Origin: Brienomyrus brachyistius
Taxonomy: Eukaryota; Chordata; Actinopteri; Osteoglossiformes; Mormyridae
DNA length: 64,000 nt
Direction of reading: 5' to 3'
NCBI RefSeq assembly: GCF_023856365.1
Contig: NW_026042475.1
Location: 124,001-188,000, forward strand
Shown: piece by piece, positions 20,600 to 34,063 of the stretch
How the letters are laid out: the number at the start of each line of letters is the position of its first letter
How positions within the stretch are numbered: position 1 is the first letter of the stretch
Program-made: the position numbers and the translations under genes
Notes under the pieces: generated by a model
Told to the model about the DNA's origin: nothing
What the model saw: the letters and a program-made list of their open reading frames with translations, nothing else
The model's database searches: none

Positions 20600-21231
20600 G
20601 TGTGTCGAGACTAGATGGTCAGTATGGATAACTAAAGTGCACTAAAATTGGGTGAGCAGGCAAGGCATGTCACCCAGGTTGTGTGACAATTATTTTATAT
20701 ATATATTCCATCCACCATCCCTCCTTTACGGAGAACTGCGTTATTTTTATTGTCCATTGCGAAAAAAAAAAAACTATATATATACATATATATTTATGGG
20801 TGTATCGAGACTAGTTGGTCATTATGGATAACTAAGTTGCACTAAAATTGGGTGAGCAGGCAAGGCATGTCACCCAGGTTGTGTGACAATTATTTTATAT
20901 ATATGTATGTATATATTCCATCCACCATCCCTCCTTTACGGAGAACTGCGTTATTTTTCTTTTCTATTGCTAATAAAAAAACGATATATATGTACATATA
21001 TATATATATATATGGGTGTATCGAGACTAGTTGGTCATTATGGATAACTAAGTTGCACTAAAATTGGGTGAGCAGGCAAGGCATGTCACCCAGGTTGTGT
21101 GACAATTATTTTATATATATATGTATATATATATTCCCTCCACCACCCCTCCTTTACGGAGGACTGCTTTATTTTTAATATCCATTGCGAAAAAAAAACA
21201 CAAGAAAAAGAAAAAATATCTATATATATAC

Positions 21232-21281
<50 letters not shown>

Positions 21282-22160
21282 GTGTGTCGAGACTAGATGG
21301 TCAGTATGGATAACTAAGGTGCACTAAAATTGGGTGAGCAGGCAAGGCATGTCACCCAGGTTGTGTGACAATTATTTTATATAAATGTATATATATATAT
21401 ATATATTCCATCCACCATCCCTCCTTTACGGAGAACTGCGTTATTTTTCTTTTCTATTGCTAATAAAAAAACTATATATATATGTACATATATATATATA
21501 TATGGGTGTATCGAGACTAGTTGGTCATTATGGATAACTAAGTTGCACTAAAATTGGGTGAGCAGGCAAGGCATGTCACCCAAGTTGTGTGACAATTATT
21601 TTATATATATGTATATATATATTCCATCCACCATCCCTCCTTTATGGAGAACTGCGTTATTTTTATTGTCTATTGCAAAAAAAAAAACAAAAAAAACTAT
21701 ATATATATACATATATATTTATGGGTGTATCGAGACTAGATGGTCATTATGAATAACTAAGGTGCACTAAAACTGGGTGAGCAGGCAAGGCATGTCACCC
21801 AGGTTGTGTGACAATTATTTTATATATATGTATATATATATTCCATCCACCATCCCTCCTTTATGGAGAACTGCGTTATTTTTATTGTCTATTGCAAAAA
21901 AAAAAACAAAAAAAACTATATATATATATACATATATATATATGGGTGTATCGAGACTAGAAGGTCATTATGCATAACTAAAGTGCACTAAAATTGGGTG
22001 AGCAGGAAAGGCATGTCACCCCAGTTGTGTGACAATTATTTTATATATATGTATATATATATATATATTCCCTCCACCACCCCTCCTCTACGGAGGACTG
22101 CTTTATTTTTATTTCCATTGCAAAAATAAAAAATTTTAAAACACAAAAAAAAAAAAAACG
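17209..22160. repeat. minisatellite array 2
   Basis: About 21 units of the same family, starting directly at the Tc1 right terminus. The second half repeats the alpha/beta alternation of array 1, but with an extra unit reading TTTATTGTCCATTGCG inserted near 20700. The (TA)n tract reaches about 70 bp near 20020-20086. Confidence 0.95.
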
Positions 22161-22245
22161 AAAATAATAATAATAAAAATAATTTTGAATGTGTATTCAA
22201 ATAAGTTTGAATGTGTGTGAACTATATATAAATATATATATACAC

Positions 22246-22339
22246 ATGCATATACAGAAATATATACACACACACACACATATATATATATACACACACA
22301 CACACAGACACACACTCACATAAACACATACACACACTG
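22246..22339. repeat. (CA)n/(TA)n microsatellite, module 2
   Basis: Same compound tract as in module 1, with one more CA repeat before the TA run. Confidence 0.9.
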
Positions 22340-22343
22340 TGTA

Positions 22344-22711
22344 CAGTCTTATGCAAAGGTTTGGCACCCCTTGACAAATAACATCTTTTCAATTACAAAA
22401 GCAACAATATCAGTTAATACAGTCTCTTTAGGAACTGGGGGAAAAATACACAATATTTTCAGCAAACATTGATGAATAGTTACTTTTTATGCCATAAATT
22501 GAACAAAATTACAAAATAAAAACATTATTATGGCACTCTGCAAAAGTTTGGGCACCCTACGTAATCAGTACTTAGTAACACCTCCTCTGCCAGATATCAC
22601 AGCTTACAAGCGCTTCTTATAGCCAGCTGAAAGGCTTTCAGTTCTTGTACTTGGGATTTTCTCACATTCTTCCTTGCAAAAGGCTTCTAGTTCTGTAATA
22701 TTCTAATATAT
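22344..22711 (-). pseudogene. Tc1-like transposase relic, module 2
   Basis: Copy of the module 1 relic; the coding remnant is 22708 to 22565 and carries the same internal stop after KKRL. Confidence 0.75.
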
Positions 22712-23340
22712 CAAGGGCTGTATTGTCAAATAGGAGATCGGCAGCATTCTCCCACCTGAGAAAACTGTACTACAATGCCCTTGATAGTGTGTAGAAACAC
22801 ACTCGTCAGCTCTAGTCCTCCTGTAACAACGCAAAAGGACTGGCAACCCTCAGGTATTTATGCGTGCGATTGTATGATAAATTCACCCTGACAGTCTCAC
22901 ACTTCTCTTGGTACCAACAGGTCTCATGGAATATATAAAAGGCAACTGCAACAATTATACTCGGCACTAAACATCGAGGCACGGAAATGCAGCAGAGCTT
23001 GTGTATTTCTCAGGATGCATTCTAGTAAAATGCCCGGAAAATGAGCTAAAGACATATTTCAAGGGGCACTATATAAAACCGATGGAAATTTTACTGATTA
23101 AATAAAAGGAAAAGCATCGTTTGAAAAATCACAAATGTTTCTAAGATTCAATGCATCGCTTTTTGACCACATCATAGCGATGAACACATCATTGTTCCTG
23201 ACAATGTCCTAATACAGAAATAAAACTTTATGTTGGTAAACTCAAAAAGCCTTCAGCTGTCACACTGGCTAACGATCTCAAACGATTATAAAGCAGCATT
23301 TTGAAAAGCGCTGTTTTAAAATAACAGATACAACACTTAC

Positions 23341-23629
23341 CTTGTCTTCTGGCCAAATGCTTTTCACGGCTTGGCACTCCAACGGTGCTGAAACGAAATT
23401 TGTATTTCCTCCTACCTCGTTGGCCCTTCAGTTCTTCTTTTCTCCCTTTGGATGTTTTTTTCCTTCTTCTTTGGATATTGTTTTTTATTTTTGTTTGTTT
23501 TTTTTTACTTTGCATGTTTTTCCTTCTTCGGATATTATTTTTTTGGCTTATTTTTTTAGACGATGTTTTTTTCGTCTTCTTTAAAAATTGATTTTTTTCG
23601 TCTTCTTTAAATATTGTTTTTTTTTTCAT
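23341..23629 (-). CDS. putative lysine/arginine-rich first exon, module 2
   Basis: Identical in sequence to the module 1 exon: ATG at 23629-23627, last exon base 23341, donor AAG|GTAAGT. No downstream exon identified. Confidence 0.35.
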
Positions 23630-23720
23630 CCTTTTGATGTTGTTTTACGGAACAAGAGCCGTACAGTGCTACTCTATCAGGAGGTAGCGCCAACTGAACG
23701 CCTTGAAGCAGTACCCAGCT

Positions 23721-23820
23721 CTTTTATAGGGAGCGTCAACCCGAAGTCAAGTTCTAGAACGTTGCACTCACTTTTCATTGGTTTCCCAGCTATGCTGTCA
23801 GAATAATGTTTGCTGATTGG
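23721..23820 (-). promoter_or_regulatory. CCAAT/HSE/TATA promoter-like region, module 2
   Basis: All four sites (CCAAT twice, GTTCTAGAAC, TATAAAAG) are unchanged from module 1, with the same spacing. Confidence 0.5.
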
Positions 23821-24395
23821 TCGAAAATTTTAAAACGTACCCGAGTACTGTAAAAAAAACTCAAGATCTTGCTACCCTACGGAGCACCCATAAGGTGATT
23901 TTTTTTATACGTTATATGCAGCTATTTGTAGCAGGCCGTAATTAGACTAATCCACCCTTTGTCAATAAAGCCAACAAGAGAACAGGTTGCCCAAAGTTTG
24001 CTCAGGTACACGCCACAGCACAACCTTAAAAACACATCCAGCACAAATCACACTAGTGAATGACACAGCAAATCACAGCAATAAAAAAGACCCCTATGGG
24101 CAATCCAGCACCCAGACTACAGGTGCCAAAAGGCCCAGCCTGCCTAATAATGAACCCAAAATATACATACAACAAAGAAAAAGACACAAACAAAAAAGAA
24201 AATAAAACTAGCCAGCTGCTCCCACTAAACCCCGCTCCCGAGGCCACTAAGCCGGCTGGCTTGATAATACACGATACAACCTCAGATAAAACATATTAAA
24301 GCAACACCAGGGAGGTTTACAACCTGATCCTTAAAATTATCGACCCGTAATTCCACCTTGAAAACCCCTAAAGAACAGTAGTTTACCCCATGACT

Positions 24396-24574
24396 CACTG
24401 CCCCATTCAAACAAAAAAAAAACAGGTTTTTGGGGTAACCTTTAGGTCAGCTCTTCAAAACCAGGTATGAGGACTCTTCAGCTAATCAGTCCTCTAATTA
24501 GAAATCTAATTAGGGAGTTGCAGCGAAAACCTGCATACACACCGGCCCTTTGCGGATAAGATTGTTCACCCCTG
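24396..24574 (-). mobile_element. hAT-like MITE end, module 2
   Basis: Same CAGGGGTGAACAATCTTATC end and AATTAG-rich interior as in module 1. Confidence 0.45.
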
Positions 24575-25003
24575 AAACAAGCAAACAGAAAGGCTGCTAC
24601 ACTGCAAATTCAATATGCCCGCCGATGCTCCACCAAATCTATCAGGACCCTGCCTGTCTTTCCCGTGCCTGCTCCTTTGCCAATATGCCCTACCATCGGA
24701 ACATGCACAGCCATCTCGCCCCGGCTATGCCTCCAGTCCGAACTGCAGTTCCTATACCTGCCTATAATTGCCTGGCTACAATCCATCCCCCAAAATGAAA
24801 TTGATGACCCAACGATCACAGCTAAGAATTCTATCCCCAAACCACTGGTCTTCCTCCCCAACCGAACGATCATTCACTGACCGTGGTAACTTATAAGGGT
24901 TGGTATGATGACCAGTGGTGGACCTCACCGAACGTTTAACTGGTCTCTACACCTCGGGGGGGACATAACCTCCTCCATTATACGAGGCCTACTTGTGGAT
25001 GCT

Positions 25004-25238
25004 CTATTGCGACCCCTCCCACCAGCCCTGTCCCCGTAAAATCACAGAGTCCTCATCCGATTCCATTTCTGTTGCCCCTGTGGGCAACCCAGACTCAGGA
25101 GACATTACCAGAACATCTTCCCCTGACATAACAACCCCCTGTGGTACTGGACGCAACTCTGTTCGGTGAACTTGACGGACAACCCCGTCCCCCTCCATTG
25201 GAGTTGCAGAGTAAACTGCACCCTGATCTTGGGGACAC
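25004..25238 (-). pseudogene. Ty3/gypsy integrase relic, truncated, module 2
   Basis: Same truncation junction as in module 1 (…GGGGACAC joined to TTGTAACATGC), so the 3.4-kb loss preceded the duplication that made modules 1 and 2. Confidence 0.65.
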
Positions 25239-25449
25239 TTGTAACATGCACCCATGATTTGGAACAGCAGCATACCTGTCAAGGTTTGGATTTGAAAATA
25301 AAGGAAATTTTCCGGCACCCGCCGTGAGCCATCCCACCACCGCAACCAGGCTCCAGTATCCCTTACATTTTAAGACAGGAAATATAAAATAATATAAATT
25401 ATATAAAATATAATATAAATATAAATATATAAAATATATAAAATATAAA
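25239..25449. mobile_element. left arm of the tRNA-bearing MITE, module 2
   Basis: Matches module 1 position for position and again stops before the tRNA-like unit. Confidence 0.6.
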
Positions 25450-27507
25450 ATAACCATTTGTCATTTATTTTCTATTAATTTTTCATGTTCACTCATGCGG
25501 CTCTGTCATTCACTAATGACTTGGATTTTTCATGCCGACTGACATCGTTCCTTCCCCGTGGGAGACAAATCTTACAGAACGCGTGACCCATCCTGCTCCT
25601 CTTCAGGAAAGTAAATTCGTCATCTTCGTCATCACCCCTTAAAACAATTACTGAAGCGAGACGGCGCACGCGTTACGGCGACAGATTTAAATTGTGAGTG
25701 CACTATATCTCGTCGCAAATGGTGCTTAACCACGGCGGGTCTCAAGCACAGGAGACTCCCAATTTCTAAATGACACACACTTGGCTCACAGCGCAAAGTT
25801 GTGTTAAACTTGCTTTGTCTAAAGCAGGCACACACATACGAGTATGATCCTGATAGGTAACTAAGCTATCGGTCTTATGTCCAAGCGCAACATAATTTAG
25901 GTTAGAACCTCATAACAAGTATTCCCGTCGTTCGCTAATAGAGAGATCTCTCCCAGGATATATAGAAACGGAGACACTCGTCCGAATTGAACCTGGAAAC
26001 AAAGCGCTACATCTGAGAATCTCGTCAGACATAGGGTTAAAGTTTACTGCAGTTTAATACGAAAGAACTACAATGAAATCACCGAAAATAAAACAAAATA
26101 ATATAACTACTAATAATAGAAATAAAAATAACTATAATAAGCCCATATGATCCCGCTTAAATGCCTTCAGATTGCCATGAGTGCGACTTTTGCAACCAGT
26201 TGACAGTAGCGCTTCTTCACTGCACGTTCGGTCATAAAAAGTTTAAATTGTGTGCTCAGAATAAGTTTAAACCTTGTGCCTTGTGATTATTAACCAATTT
26301 TTATGCTGAATGGTCGGCTCAAACTCAATTGCGAAACACCGTGAGTCTGTTAATGTGTGACTTAAATGGAACTCATTAATAACCAGTATCACGTAATAAC
26401 CTGGGTTAGAATAGAAGGCTTGTCCAACGAGCTGCGTCACCAGGTAATGTAAACGATCGGTAGCGAAGCTCCCCTCACGGCCAATGAGAGAGAGTCTCGC
26501 GATATTTCAGGCGAATTTGAGGTTTCAGAGCGTAGATCGCACAGGCAGGGATTCTTGTGAGCACTCAATGAACGGAGGCTGAAGTTGTGTAAAAGACATG
26601 CATTTATTCCTATAACTAACATAAGACAGACATTACACCTAACAAACAATAAACACGAAATAACGGAGTGGACACAAACAATGTAATCATGAAAATGCAA
26701 TGACCAGATTTAAAATGAGTAACCTTAAAAGGGAAAATACTGTTCTGCAAAGCAAGCAATTTGTGGAAATACTGTCCTAAAGTAATATAGCAGGTGAATA
26801 GGAGTTTAGGTTGTTATAAATGAAAGGAAGTTTGTTTACTTGGTTGCAGAGTGGGGGGGGGGGGGTCTTGGCAGTTGGTTGCGGAGGCTGATGAGCTGAT
26901 GGGTGATGGCACTCAGGGAGGCGCGGTGTTTGCAGCGGTTGTTGGAGTGGAGCCCCTCTGATTCCCTCTCCTGGTGAAGCTTGGGCTTGGTTGCAGTTCT
27001 CTGTCCAGCTGGGTCTTCACTGATAGGCTTCAGGAGGGCTTCTTGTGGGCTTCTCTTCTCTTGGGCTGATGTTCTCTGCCTCTCTTCGTGCTGATGGTCT
27101 TTTGTTTTCTCCTCCCTTCTGTTTCTCCTCTCCTGGCTTTGTTCTGAGGTGCCAGGTTTTATAGTGTAAAGTTCGTGAATAGGAGTGACCAGGAATTCGA
27201 CTCCTGGACCAATGGCTGACCATCCATTTGGCGGGCTTTCGGAAGGGGGTCTGTATCAGTCCTTTTGAGATTTATGACCAGAGTGATTTCCCTTGTATTG
27301 ATGATTTTCGTTAGGCTGGTGTAACTTTTGATATATTCACTTTCGTGGTAACCACTGACCAGATTTGGAAACTGGAGTGATTTTCCATCGGTTTGATACC
27401 AAACATGCCATAGCAGCCTAGCGGTTCACACCTCATACCATCTGTAATGATTAATTAATGATTACTTATATTATGTCGTTATGTTATATTACTCACACCT
27501 TATTTTA
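25450..27507. other. unassigned 2 kb, module 2
   Basis: Copy of the unassigned stretch of module 1 with the CGT insertion near 25928 and a 13-G run. No gene recognised. Confidence 0.35.
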
Positions 27508-27614
27508 TGCCTCACAATCTATATAATTGTAAATATACTGTGTAGCTGCTGGCGCGTTCCAAACTAAATCTCATTGTACTTACAATGTCAATAAAAACAT
27601 CCATCCATCCATCT
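27508..27614 (+). mobile_element. L2-type LINE 3' tail with (CATC)n, module 2
   Basis: Same as the module 1 tail, ending in CATCCATCCATC. Confidence 0.5.
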
Positions 27615-27655
27615 AGGCAGGCCAGTGTCGCCTCCATCCTTCCTGAAGTCAGTGA

Positions 27656-28255
27656 TTCCTTTGTCTTTGTGCTGTTTAGTGCCAAATTGTTTGCTGAACT
27701 CCAACCTATCAGTTTCTGGACCTCATCTCTGTAAGCTGACTCATAAGAACCAAAGAGATTTACAAATGAGAGGAGGCCATTCGGCCCATCAAGCTCCTTT
27801 GAGGAGAACTTAGCTAATAGCTCAAAAATCTTATCTAGCTCTGATTTAAAAGAACCCAGGGTTTTAGCTTGTGTTACAATAACAGGAAGACTATTCCATA
27901 CTCTAACTACACGCTGTGTACAGAAATGCTTCATCAAATTCGTTTTAAAATGTTCTCCAGCTAATTTCCACTTATGGCCACGAGTTCTGGTATTTAAACT
28001 AACATTGAAATAGCCATTTGGCTGAACAGCATCCAGACCTGTTAGAATCTTAAACACCTGGATTATGTCCCCCCTTAGTCTCCTTTGCTCGAGGCTAAAC
28101 AGATTCAGCTCAGCTAACCTCTCCTCATTAGACATTCCTCTAAGACCAGGAATCATTCTCGTTGCCCTACGTTGCACCTTTTCCAAGGCAGCAATGTCCT
28201 TCTTAAGGTATGGTAACCAAACCCGCACACAATATTCTAGGTGGGGTCTTACCAA
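27656..28255 (-). pseudogene. chimeric CR1-like/L2-like LINE relic, module 2
   Basis: Same fused open frame as in module 1; the CR1-like part is 28255 to about 27758 and the L2-like RT part about 27742 to 27656. Confidence 0.7.
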
Positions 28256-28275
28256 GGAATTATATTATCGTAGCA

Positions 28276-28683
28276 TCACTTGCCTTGTCTTAAACTCCAC
28301 ACACCTAGAGATGCAATGTGCCTTCTCGCGTGGTGTTCCTGCAGAGGGAGTCTGTGAGTGCTGGAGATTGGGGGAGGGGGCAGTGTGGCTATGTCTGCTC
28401 TGTGTTCCTCCAGACGAGCAAAGAAGCTGTTTAGCTCCTTTGCTAAAAGGGCGTTGCTGTTAACAGTGACGGTGTTGTTGCCTTTGAAGTTTGTAATGTG
28501 TTGTATTCCCTGCCACACCCACTGTGGGTTGTTGTATGTGAAGTAGACCTCTATTTTCTGTTTCTCTGCCTGCCTGGCAACCTTGATGCCCCTATTCAGG
28601 TTAGCTCTGGCTGCACTCTGTGTTCTTGACTGCGCTGTCTTGTCCTGTAGTATTGTATTGTTGCTCTTGTGTTTATCTTGCAC
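28276..28683 (-). pseudogene. L2-like LINE linker relic, module 2
   Basis: Same endonuclease-RT linker frame as in module 1, containing WVWQGIQHITNFKGN. Confidence 0.65.
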
Positions 28684-28863
28684 TTTCTCCCTCTGTTTGT
28701 GCTCCTTTCACTCTGTATAGTTCTATCTTGCCCGCACTTGTGTCATCTTGTGTTGTTTCTGTTTTTCTTCTTTGTGTTGCACCGTGGTCCAGGAGGAACA
28801 ATGTTTCCTTTCACTGTGTACTGTGTATATTGCTGAAATAACAATAAACCCACTTGACCACCT
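28684..28863 (+). mobile_element. L2/Rex-type LINE 3' tail, module 2
   Basis: Same AATAACAATAAACCCACTTG end, again about 145 bp upstream of the chemerin-like start. Confidence 0.6.
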
Positions 28864-29007
28864 GCCTCAATTCATCCTGAAGAGTTTTCCAATGTTGTTC
28901 AAAGGTCTGTTTGTTTCGAGTGAAGGACACGCCCCTGGACGTGCTGGATAAGGGGACCACAGATCAGTGTCCTCAGTCCTGCTTCTCCCTTCAAAGCTGA
29001 GAGGAAG

Positions 29008-31195
29008 ATGACCCGCCTGCTGCTTCTGGTTTTGGCTTATGGAGCTCTGCTTATCTCCACAGAGGCCCAGCAAGATTACCACAGTCTCCCTGCACTCACA
29101 AGACGGCCATTAAACTCGCAGTCGAAAATGCTCATCAAGGAACCCGTCAGCACATGAATTTCTATAACATCCAGGGCCGTCCGAAGGTAACTGCTGAGAA
29201 AGTGTTTACAAAAGTGTGAAACTTTCATCATCTGCAAGCTGAACTAATGAGTATCACATTGATTTTGATGTTTTAATTTCAATGCATATGATGCTTAATG
29301 TCTCTTCACAATGAAAGTGATGGTTGTATATCTCAGCCCTGGTCAATTTTACCTTCTCACAGTTTCTCTCTGAATCTGCTGCAGTCAAGTCTGTGACAGT
29401 TTGCCATTTTTTGGGTGATTATTGTTTGTTATATTGCCTTTAAAACAGTTGTAGGCAATTTTGTATATAACGTGTTTATGTGATTTAGATCAGCAGTGAA
29501 TACATTGACATTGAGATTCTCTTGAGAGCAACAAAATGTCCAAAGTCAACTGCAACAGACCATCGGGCTGACTGTATTTTCATGGACAAGAGGGTAAGTA
29601 AAGAGTCACTGTGACTGTGAGCATTGGACATATCAGTTAGCAAATTAATTTAGGTTCATGTTAACTTTTTTGATGCCCTGCGGGGGAAAGTTAGCCAACA
29701 ATAAAGTAACAAATACATAGGTGGCCTCAAAGAGCCAGTTCCTTCACCTTATTCTCAAATTTTAGTAGGTTTACAGGCTTAAAGGCTGGATTACCAGGCA
29801 GAAGCAAATGCTAATCATCTGAGGGGTGACCTGTAGATTATGCTTCGAGCTATGAACCCTAGCTGGCCTTATTTAAAGACCTGTGGGCTGTACTACAAAG
29901 CGGGTTTTACATACCCAGAGTTAACTCAATCGAGCCAGGTTAACTAAAACTCATTGTTGAAATCAGCCTTAAATGGCAGTGTGGTGTTTTGTGGTGAAAG
30001 GGCAGGACTTAACTCTTGTTTTAATTAGAAAGCCAGTAATTAAACCTGGTCAGAGCAGGGTAGATGTGCAGTGTGAATTACCCTTTAAATTTACCTCTTT
30101 AAATAGTGAACTACAGGACCACTTAGCTTGATCGGAGGACAGTATTTTAATACAGAGCAGTGTTCAGTTAAACGGGATTTGTTGTTCATACTTTTAGATG
30201 AACTTGCTTTGTATAATATAGCCTTATGGTGACCCTGCTTTGGAAGCTCTTTCCTCTAAAATTGTTCTGTGTCATTAAACCCTGCACTCCAGCAGCTCTG
30301 CCTTAAATCATTAGATATATCTTTACTACACCTTCTCTCACTGTATTTATTGCCCACCACTCTTTAAATACTGTTTTTGTGTGTCTGTGTGTTTTTGCAG
30401 CCATTCATTAACTGTAGAGTTTGCAGCAGACGGTCTGGTAATGATCTTACACATCCATCAAATGACTGTGTACCAAACAAGAAAGTGGATGAAGTAAGTG
30501 TAGAGAGTCTTAGCATTATGGAAATGTAACAGGTGTGTGAATTGTGTCTAAACATGTGGTTAAACTTTGATTGTGTTTGTACATGCAAAAATTTGATCAG
30601 AGTACTGTTTATTAATGACAATGTTACTTTTAATCTGAACAACAGTGGCAGCACCAAGGAAAAGCTTGGGGGGGGGGGCTCTAGCTCCTCCTCCAATGAC
30701 CATAGTACCCCCACAGCACCCCCAAAATATTGGTTTCATTTTTTCTTTAACTATCTGTAAAATCTGTATATTGTGTAAGACATTTTTGCGGTTTTTACAG
30801 CATACTTGTAGTGTATTTTTTCTTCAAAGTACACATAGAGGCTCTGTGAGCTAGACGTTAGAATTTTATATTTTATCCTATTTTATCCATGCTGTAGCTT
30901 ATCGTGCTGTGTGCTTCTATACACCATCTACATAAGCTGAAAAGCTAAAGCACCCGGTCTAAATAATCTCACTCCCCTATAGCACCTGTAGCATTAAGTC
31001 ACTGGCGCTGCCACTGCTGAATAAACGACTCCAATCTGACTAAACCGCTTAACTTTTCCTCCCCATGTTACATTTCAGGACAAACGACGTAATATGTGTC
31101 CTTCTGATAAACCTCTTCTCAGACCTAAAACTGCCTTGGCTTCCAAGGACACTAAAGAAGCTGAAGGAGACCGTCTGGCTGTTTCTGATGGCTGA
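29008..31195 (+). pseudogene. chemerin-like (rarres2-like) pseudogene, module 2
   Basis: Exons at 29008-29186, 29489-29593, 30401-30493 and 31079-31195, with the same splice sites and six-cysteine pattern as the module 1 copy. The same frame break lies near 29098, so the lesion is older than the duplication of modules 1 and 2 and neither copy can rescue the other. Confidence 0.55.
29885..30224. mobile_element. MITE-like element in intron 2, module 2
   Basis: Same imperfect terminal inverted repeats (GGCTGTACTACAAAGC) as in module 1. Confidence 0.4.
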
Positions 31196-31635
31196 TGGTC
31201 CTGCAATGTGGACCAGAGGAGGAAACTGGGAGGGAAAATGCTTTGCTTTATATCATGCCCACCCAAAGCCCCCAGTGAGTAAGCCATAGGCGCCGATAGC
31301 ATGGAAAAACTCCCAAGAAGGAAGAAACCTTGGGAGGGACCAAACTCAAAGGGGGAGCCCATCCTCCTGGGGCCGGCAAAGTGTAGGTGCAGGATCACAA
31401 AAAAACTTGACGAGAGAAACGAGAGAATTCGACTGTCCCTCACAAAAACTGTAAAGTTTTAGTGGCTAAATTGCTTTTTCTATGCCTTTTCAAACAGGAG
31501 GAGATTTGTTTGGCTATACGTAGAAATTTTCTATACAATTTAGACAGCACAGAATCATTAACCTACTTTAATGCATTTATTAATACAACCACATATTTCA
31601 CACATTTTGACATCAGTCATGCAGTGAAGATACAG

Positions 31636-32072
31636 TCTCTTTATTTCTTGACGCCAACCCTCCCCATTAATCCGGGCTTGGGACCGACACCTAGTTGAGC
31701 TGGCTTTCTCCCTTAAGTGGCTGGGTTAGGCTAAACTATGTACATATTTATGAAGACTACTATAAATTTATAAAGACCTCCCTAAATATGTAGTCTAACA
31801 AAACGCAGTTTAAAGAAGGTAGCCTACCTGGTAAACAAAGAAATTAAAAGGCCCACAGCATATAATCGGGCTATATCCAAGCAGTTTTTAAGAACGTAAC
31901 CTACATGGCGAAATTGAATTACTTTCTGGACCAACAAACGCAACCAGACATGAACATTATGCACCTTCCTAGTCTTGATGTATGTCGTCATACAGATGAG
32001 GACGTTAAGGCAGCCTTTAGGTCCGACCCATCATGCACTGCAGTTTTTTGCAAATTCCTCAGATGGAAAACC
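31636..32072 (+). repeat. dispersed repeat, empty-site copy, module 2
   Basis: Copy of 12318-12754; also lacks the SINE found in the module 3 and 4 counterparts. Confidence 0.65.
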
Positions 32073-32325
32073 ATTAAATACCTCTTCTATTACCTTATAT
32101 TACCTTATATTCATGTAATAAATATACAAATATCAATTAGTTGGAAATCAGCCAGACAGACGTAATTACTACAAATGGTTTCCACTGTATTTGTGACTCT
32201 GAGTGCCGCAGGCTTGGATGCAGTGCCGCACCATTTTGTAAGTAAATTAATAAATATTAATGAGACATCACCTACCACCCTGCAAAAAAGAAATTTGCCG
32301 CTCGTCCCCCTGCACATGAACCAAC

Positions 32326-32451
32326 ATGGCTGTGTCAACCAGCGGAGCTCCGGAGCCTCTGGAGAAACACGCGGCAAAAAAGGCTCGCATACGGTCTTCC
32401 AGAGTTTGGGAATACTTCAGTCATGACACCTTTTCTGCGCCTCTACTGTAG
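32326..32451 (+). pseudogene. BED zinc-finger fragment, module 2
   Basis: Same 41-codon frame ending at TAG as in module 1. The replaced segment lies about 75 bp upstream and does not touch the coding part. Confidence 0.45.
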
Positions 32452-32878
32452 CTGGCGTTAATGACGCTGTTTCAGCCATTTTATATTTTCTGTTTACTTA
32501 TTCTGTCATGTAAGACTGAGACAAATTATCGTTTACGACTATTCTTACACACTGTAGCCTGACTTGCTGACTTAAGTAAGCTTAACTATAAGCTACCTTT
32601 GCTAGTGTTTGTGAATAACATGTTTCTCTAGTTATGAAATTATTCCATGTTTTAGCATCTGTTTCAACATTAAAGTCAAATTGGTATATTGAAATATGTA
32701 AAAACTATTGAACTATTAGCTTAAGTCTAACATAGAAAATCCTACTGAATCTCTTAAGATTTTCCTTTTTTGTTAATGCACTAATGTTTAAGAAGTGTCT
32801 TAAATTGAATTTCAGATTTGTGTGTGGGTGGGAGTGGGTGAATTGTATTAAATTCATACATTCATTCTTTTGGCTCAG

Positions 32879-33356
32879 ACATTACTGACCTAAAACAAAT
32901 TGAGGCATTGGGTAAGTGCTTAAATTAGCTACTAAATGGCAAAAAATATTCTAAATATCACATTTTCCATTCTTCGGTATAATTTTAATGAATCACCTAT
33001 GCTGCCAAACATTAACGCATAGATTGTCACAACACTCTATGTTTTAGTTCTTCTTTATGTGTATAGGACGGTGTGATGGTTCTGGTGGTGGGTGTGGCCG
33101 ACGCTGCTCGCGATGTTTGGCTATGCTGCAGTCCCAGGGACCAAGTTGGAACACATTTCCACCTTCAAGCTTAGGTGGAAAAACGGCACCGAGACCCAGC
33201 AGCAGGACAACTTCTTGTCCAGACAACCAGCCCTGCTTCATCATTGAAGTAAGCCCTGTGAACAGGAGCGAGATGTACTTCTGCAGTGGATGTTATAGCG
33301 GAAAGAACATCCCCATCCTCACGTCTGCCGGAGTGCCCCCTCAAGTGGGTGTGTGA
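32879..33356 (+). CDS. unidentified cysteine-rich two-exon frame, module 2
   Basis: Candidate exons 32879-32911 and 33067-33356 with the same phase and splice sites as module 1 and no frame damage in either copy. Confidence 0.3.
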
Positions 33357-33396
33357 CTTAACTCGATGGATGAATTGGACAGAATGTACTGTTACT

Positions 33397-34004
33397 AGAG
33401 GTCGACCGATATGGGTTTTTCAAGTCAAGGGTCAGGCGATGGCCGATATATGCTGCTGATTTTTTTTGGCCGATAATTGGACGTTTTCCCCTCTATTTGC
33501 ATGGTAAAATATCACACTAATAATAACAAACGATACACAAAATTTCTCAATTTAGCATTTATTGAATACTCAACTTGGAAACAATAACACATTTATAAAC
33601 AATAAAAATAGCAGCATCAGAATCTCTGTTAGTGCACAATATAGCAGCAAACTCCTCATGTTTGACGGAAGGAAATTTGTAAACAATACAAAAAGGAATA
33701 AGCATGTTATCTTTAGTTGTAATCCCACTTCCAGTCCCTGAGTCTTACTCACCACACTCATACTTCACAGCAAACAGACAGCAGTTAATTAACCAGAAGA
33801 GAAAAATGCAAAAACACAACAGAACTTGTAAATAATAACAAACTAATAGACAATAAAAATAGCAGCATCAGAATCTCTATTAGTGCCAAATATAGCAGCA
33901 AACTCCTCATGTCTGACGGAAGGAAAATTTGTAAATACACAAAGGAATGAGCACATCTTCAGTTTTAATCCCATTTCCAGTCCCTGAGTCTTCCTCATCC
34001 CACA
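33397..34004. mobile_element. hAT-like dispersed repeat, module 2
   Basis: Same AGAGGTCGACCGATATGGGT end and internal 155-bp duplication as in module 1. Confidence 0.45.
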
Positions 34005-34063
34005 AGCAGGCAAGGCATGTCACCCCGGTTGTGTGACACTTATTTTATATAATAAAATAAGTG
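34005..34063. repeat. orphan minisatellite fragment with palindrome, module 2
   Basis: Same core fragment and 12-bp-arm inverted repeat (34037-34063) as in module 1. Confidence 0.75.
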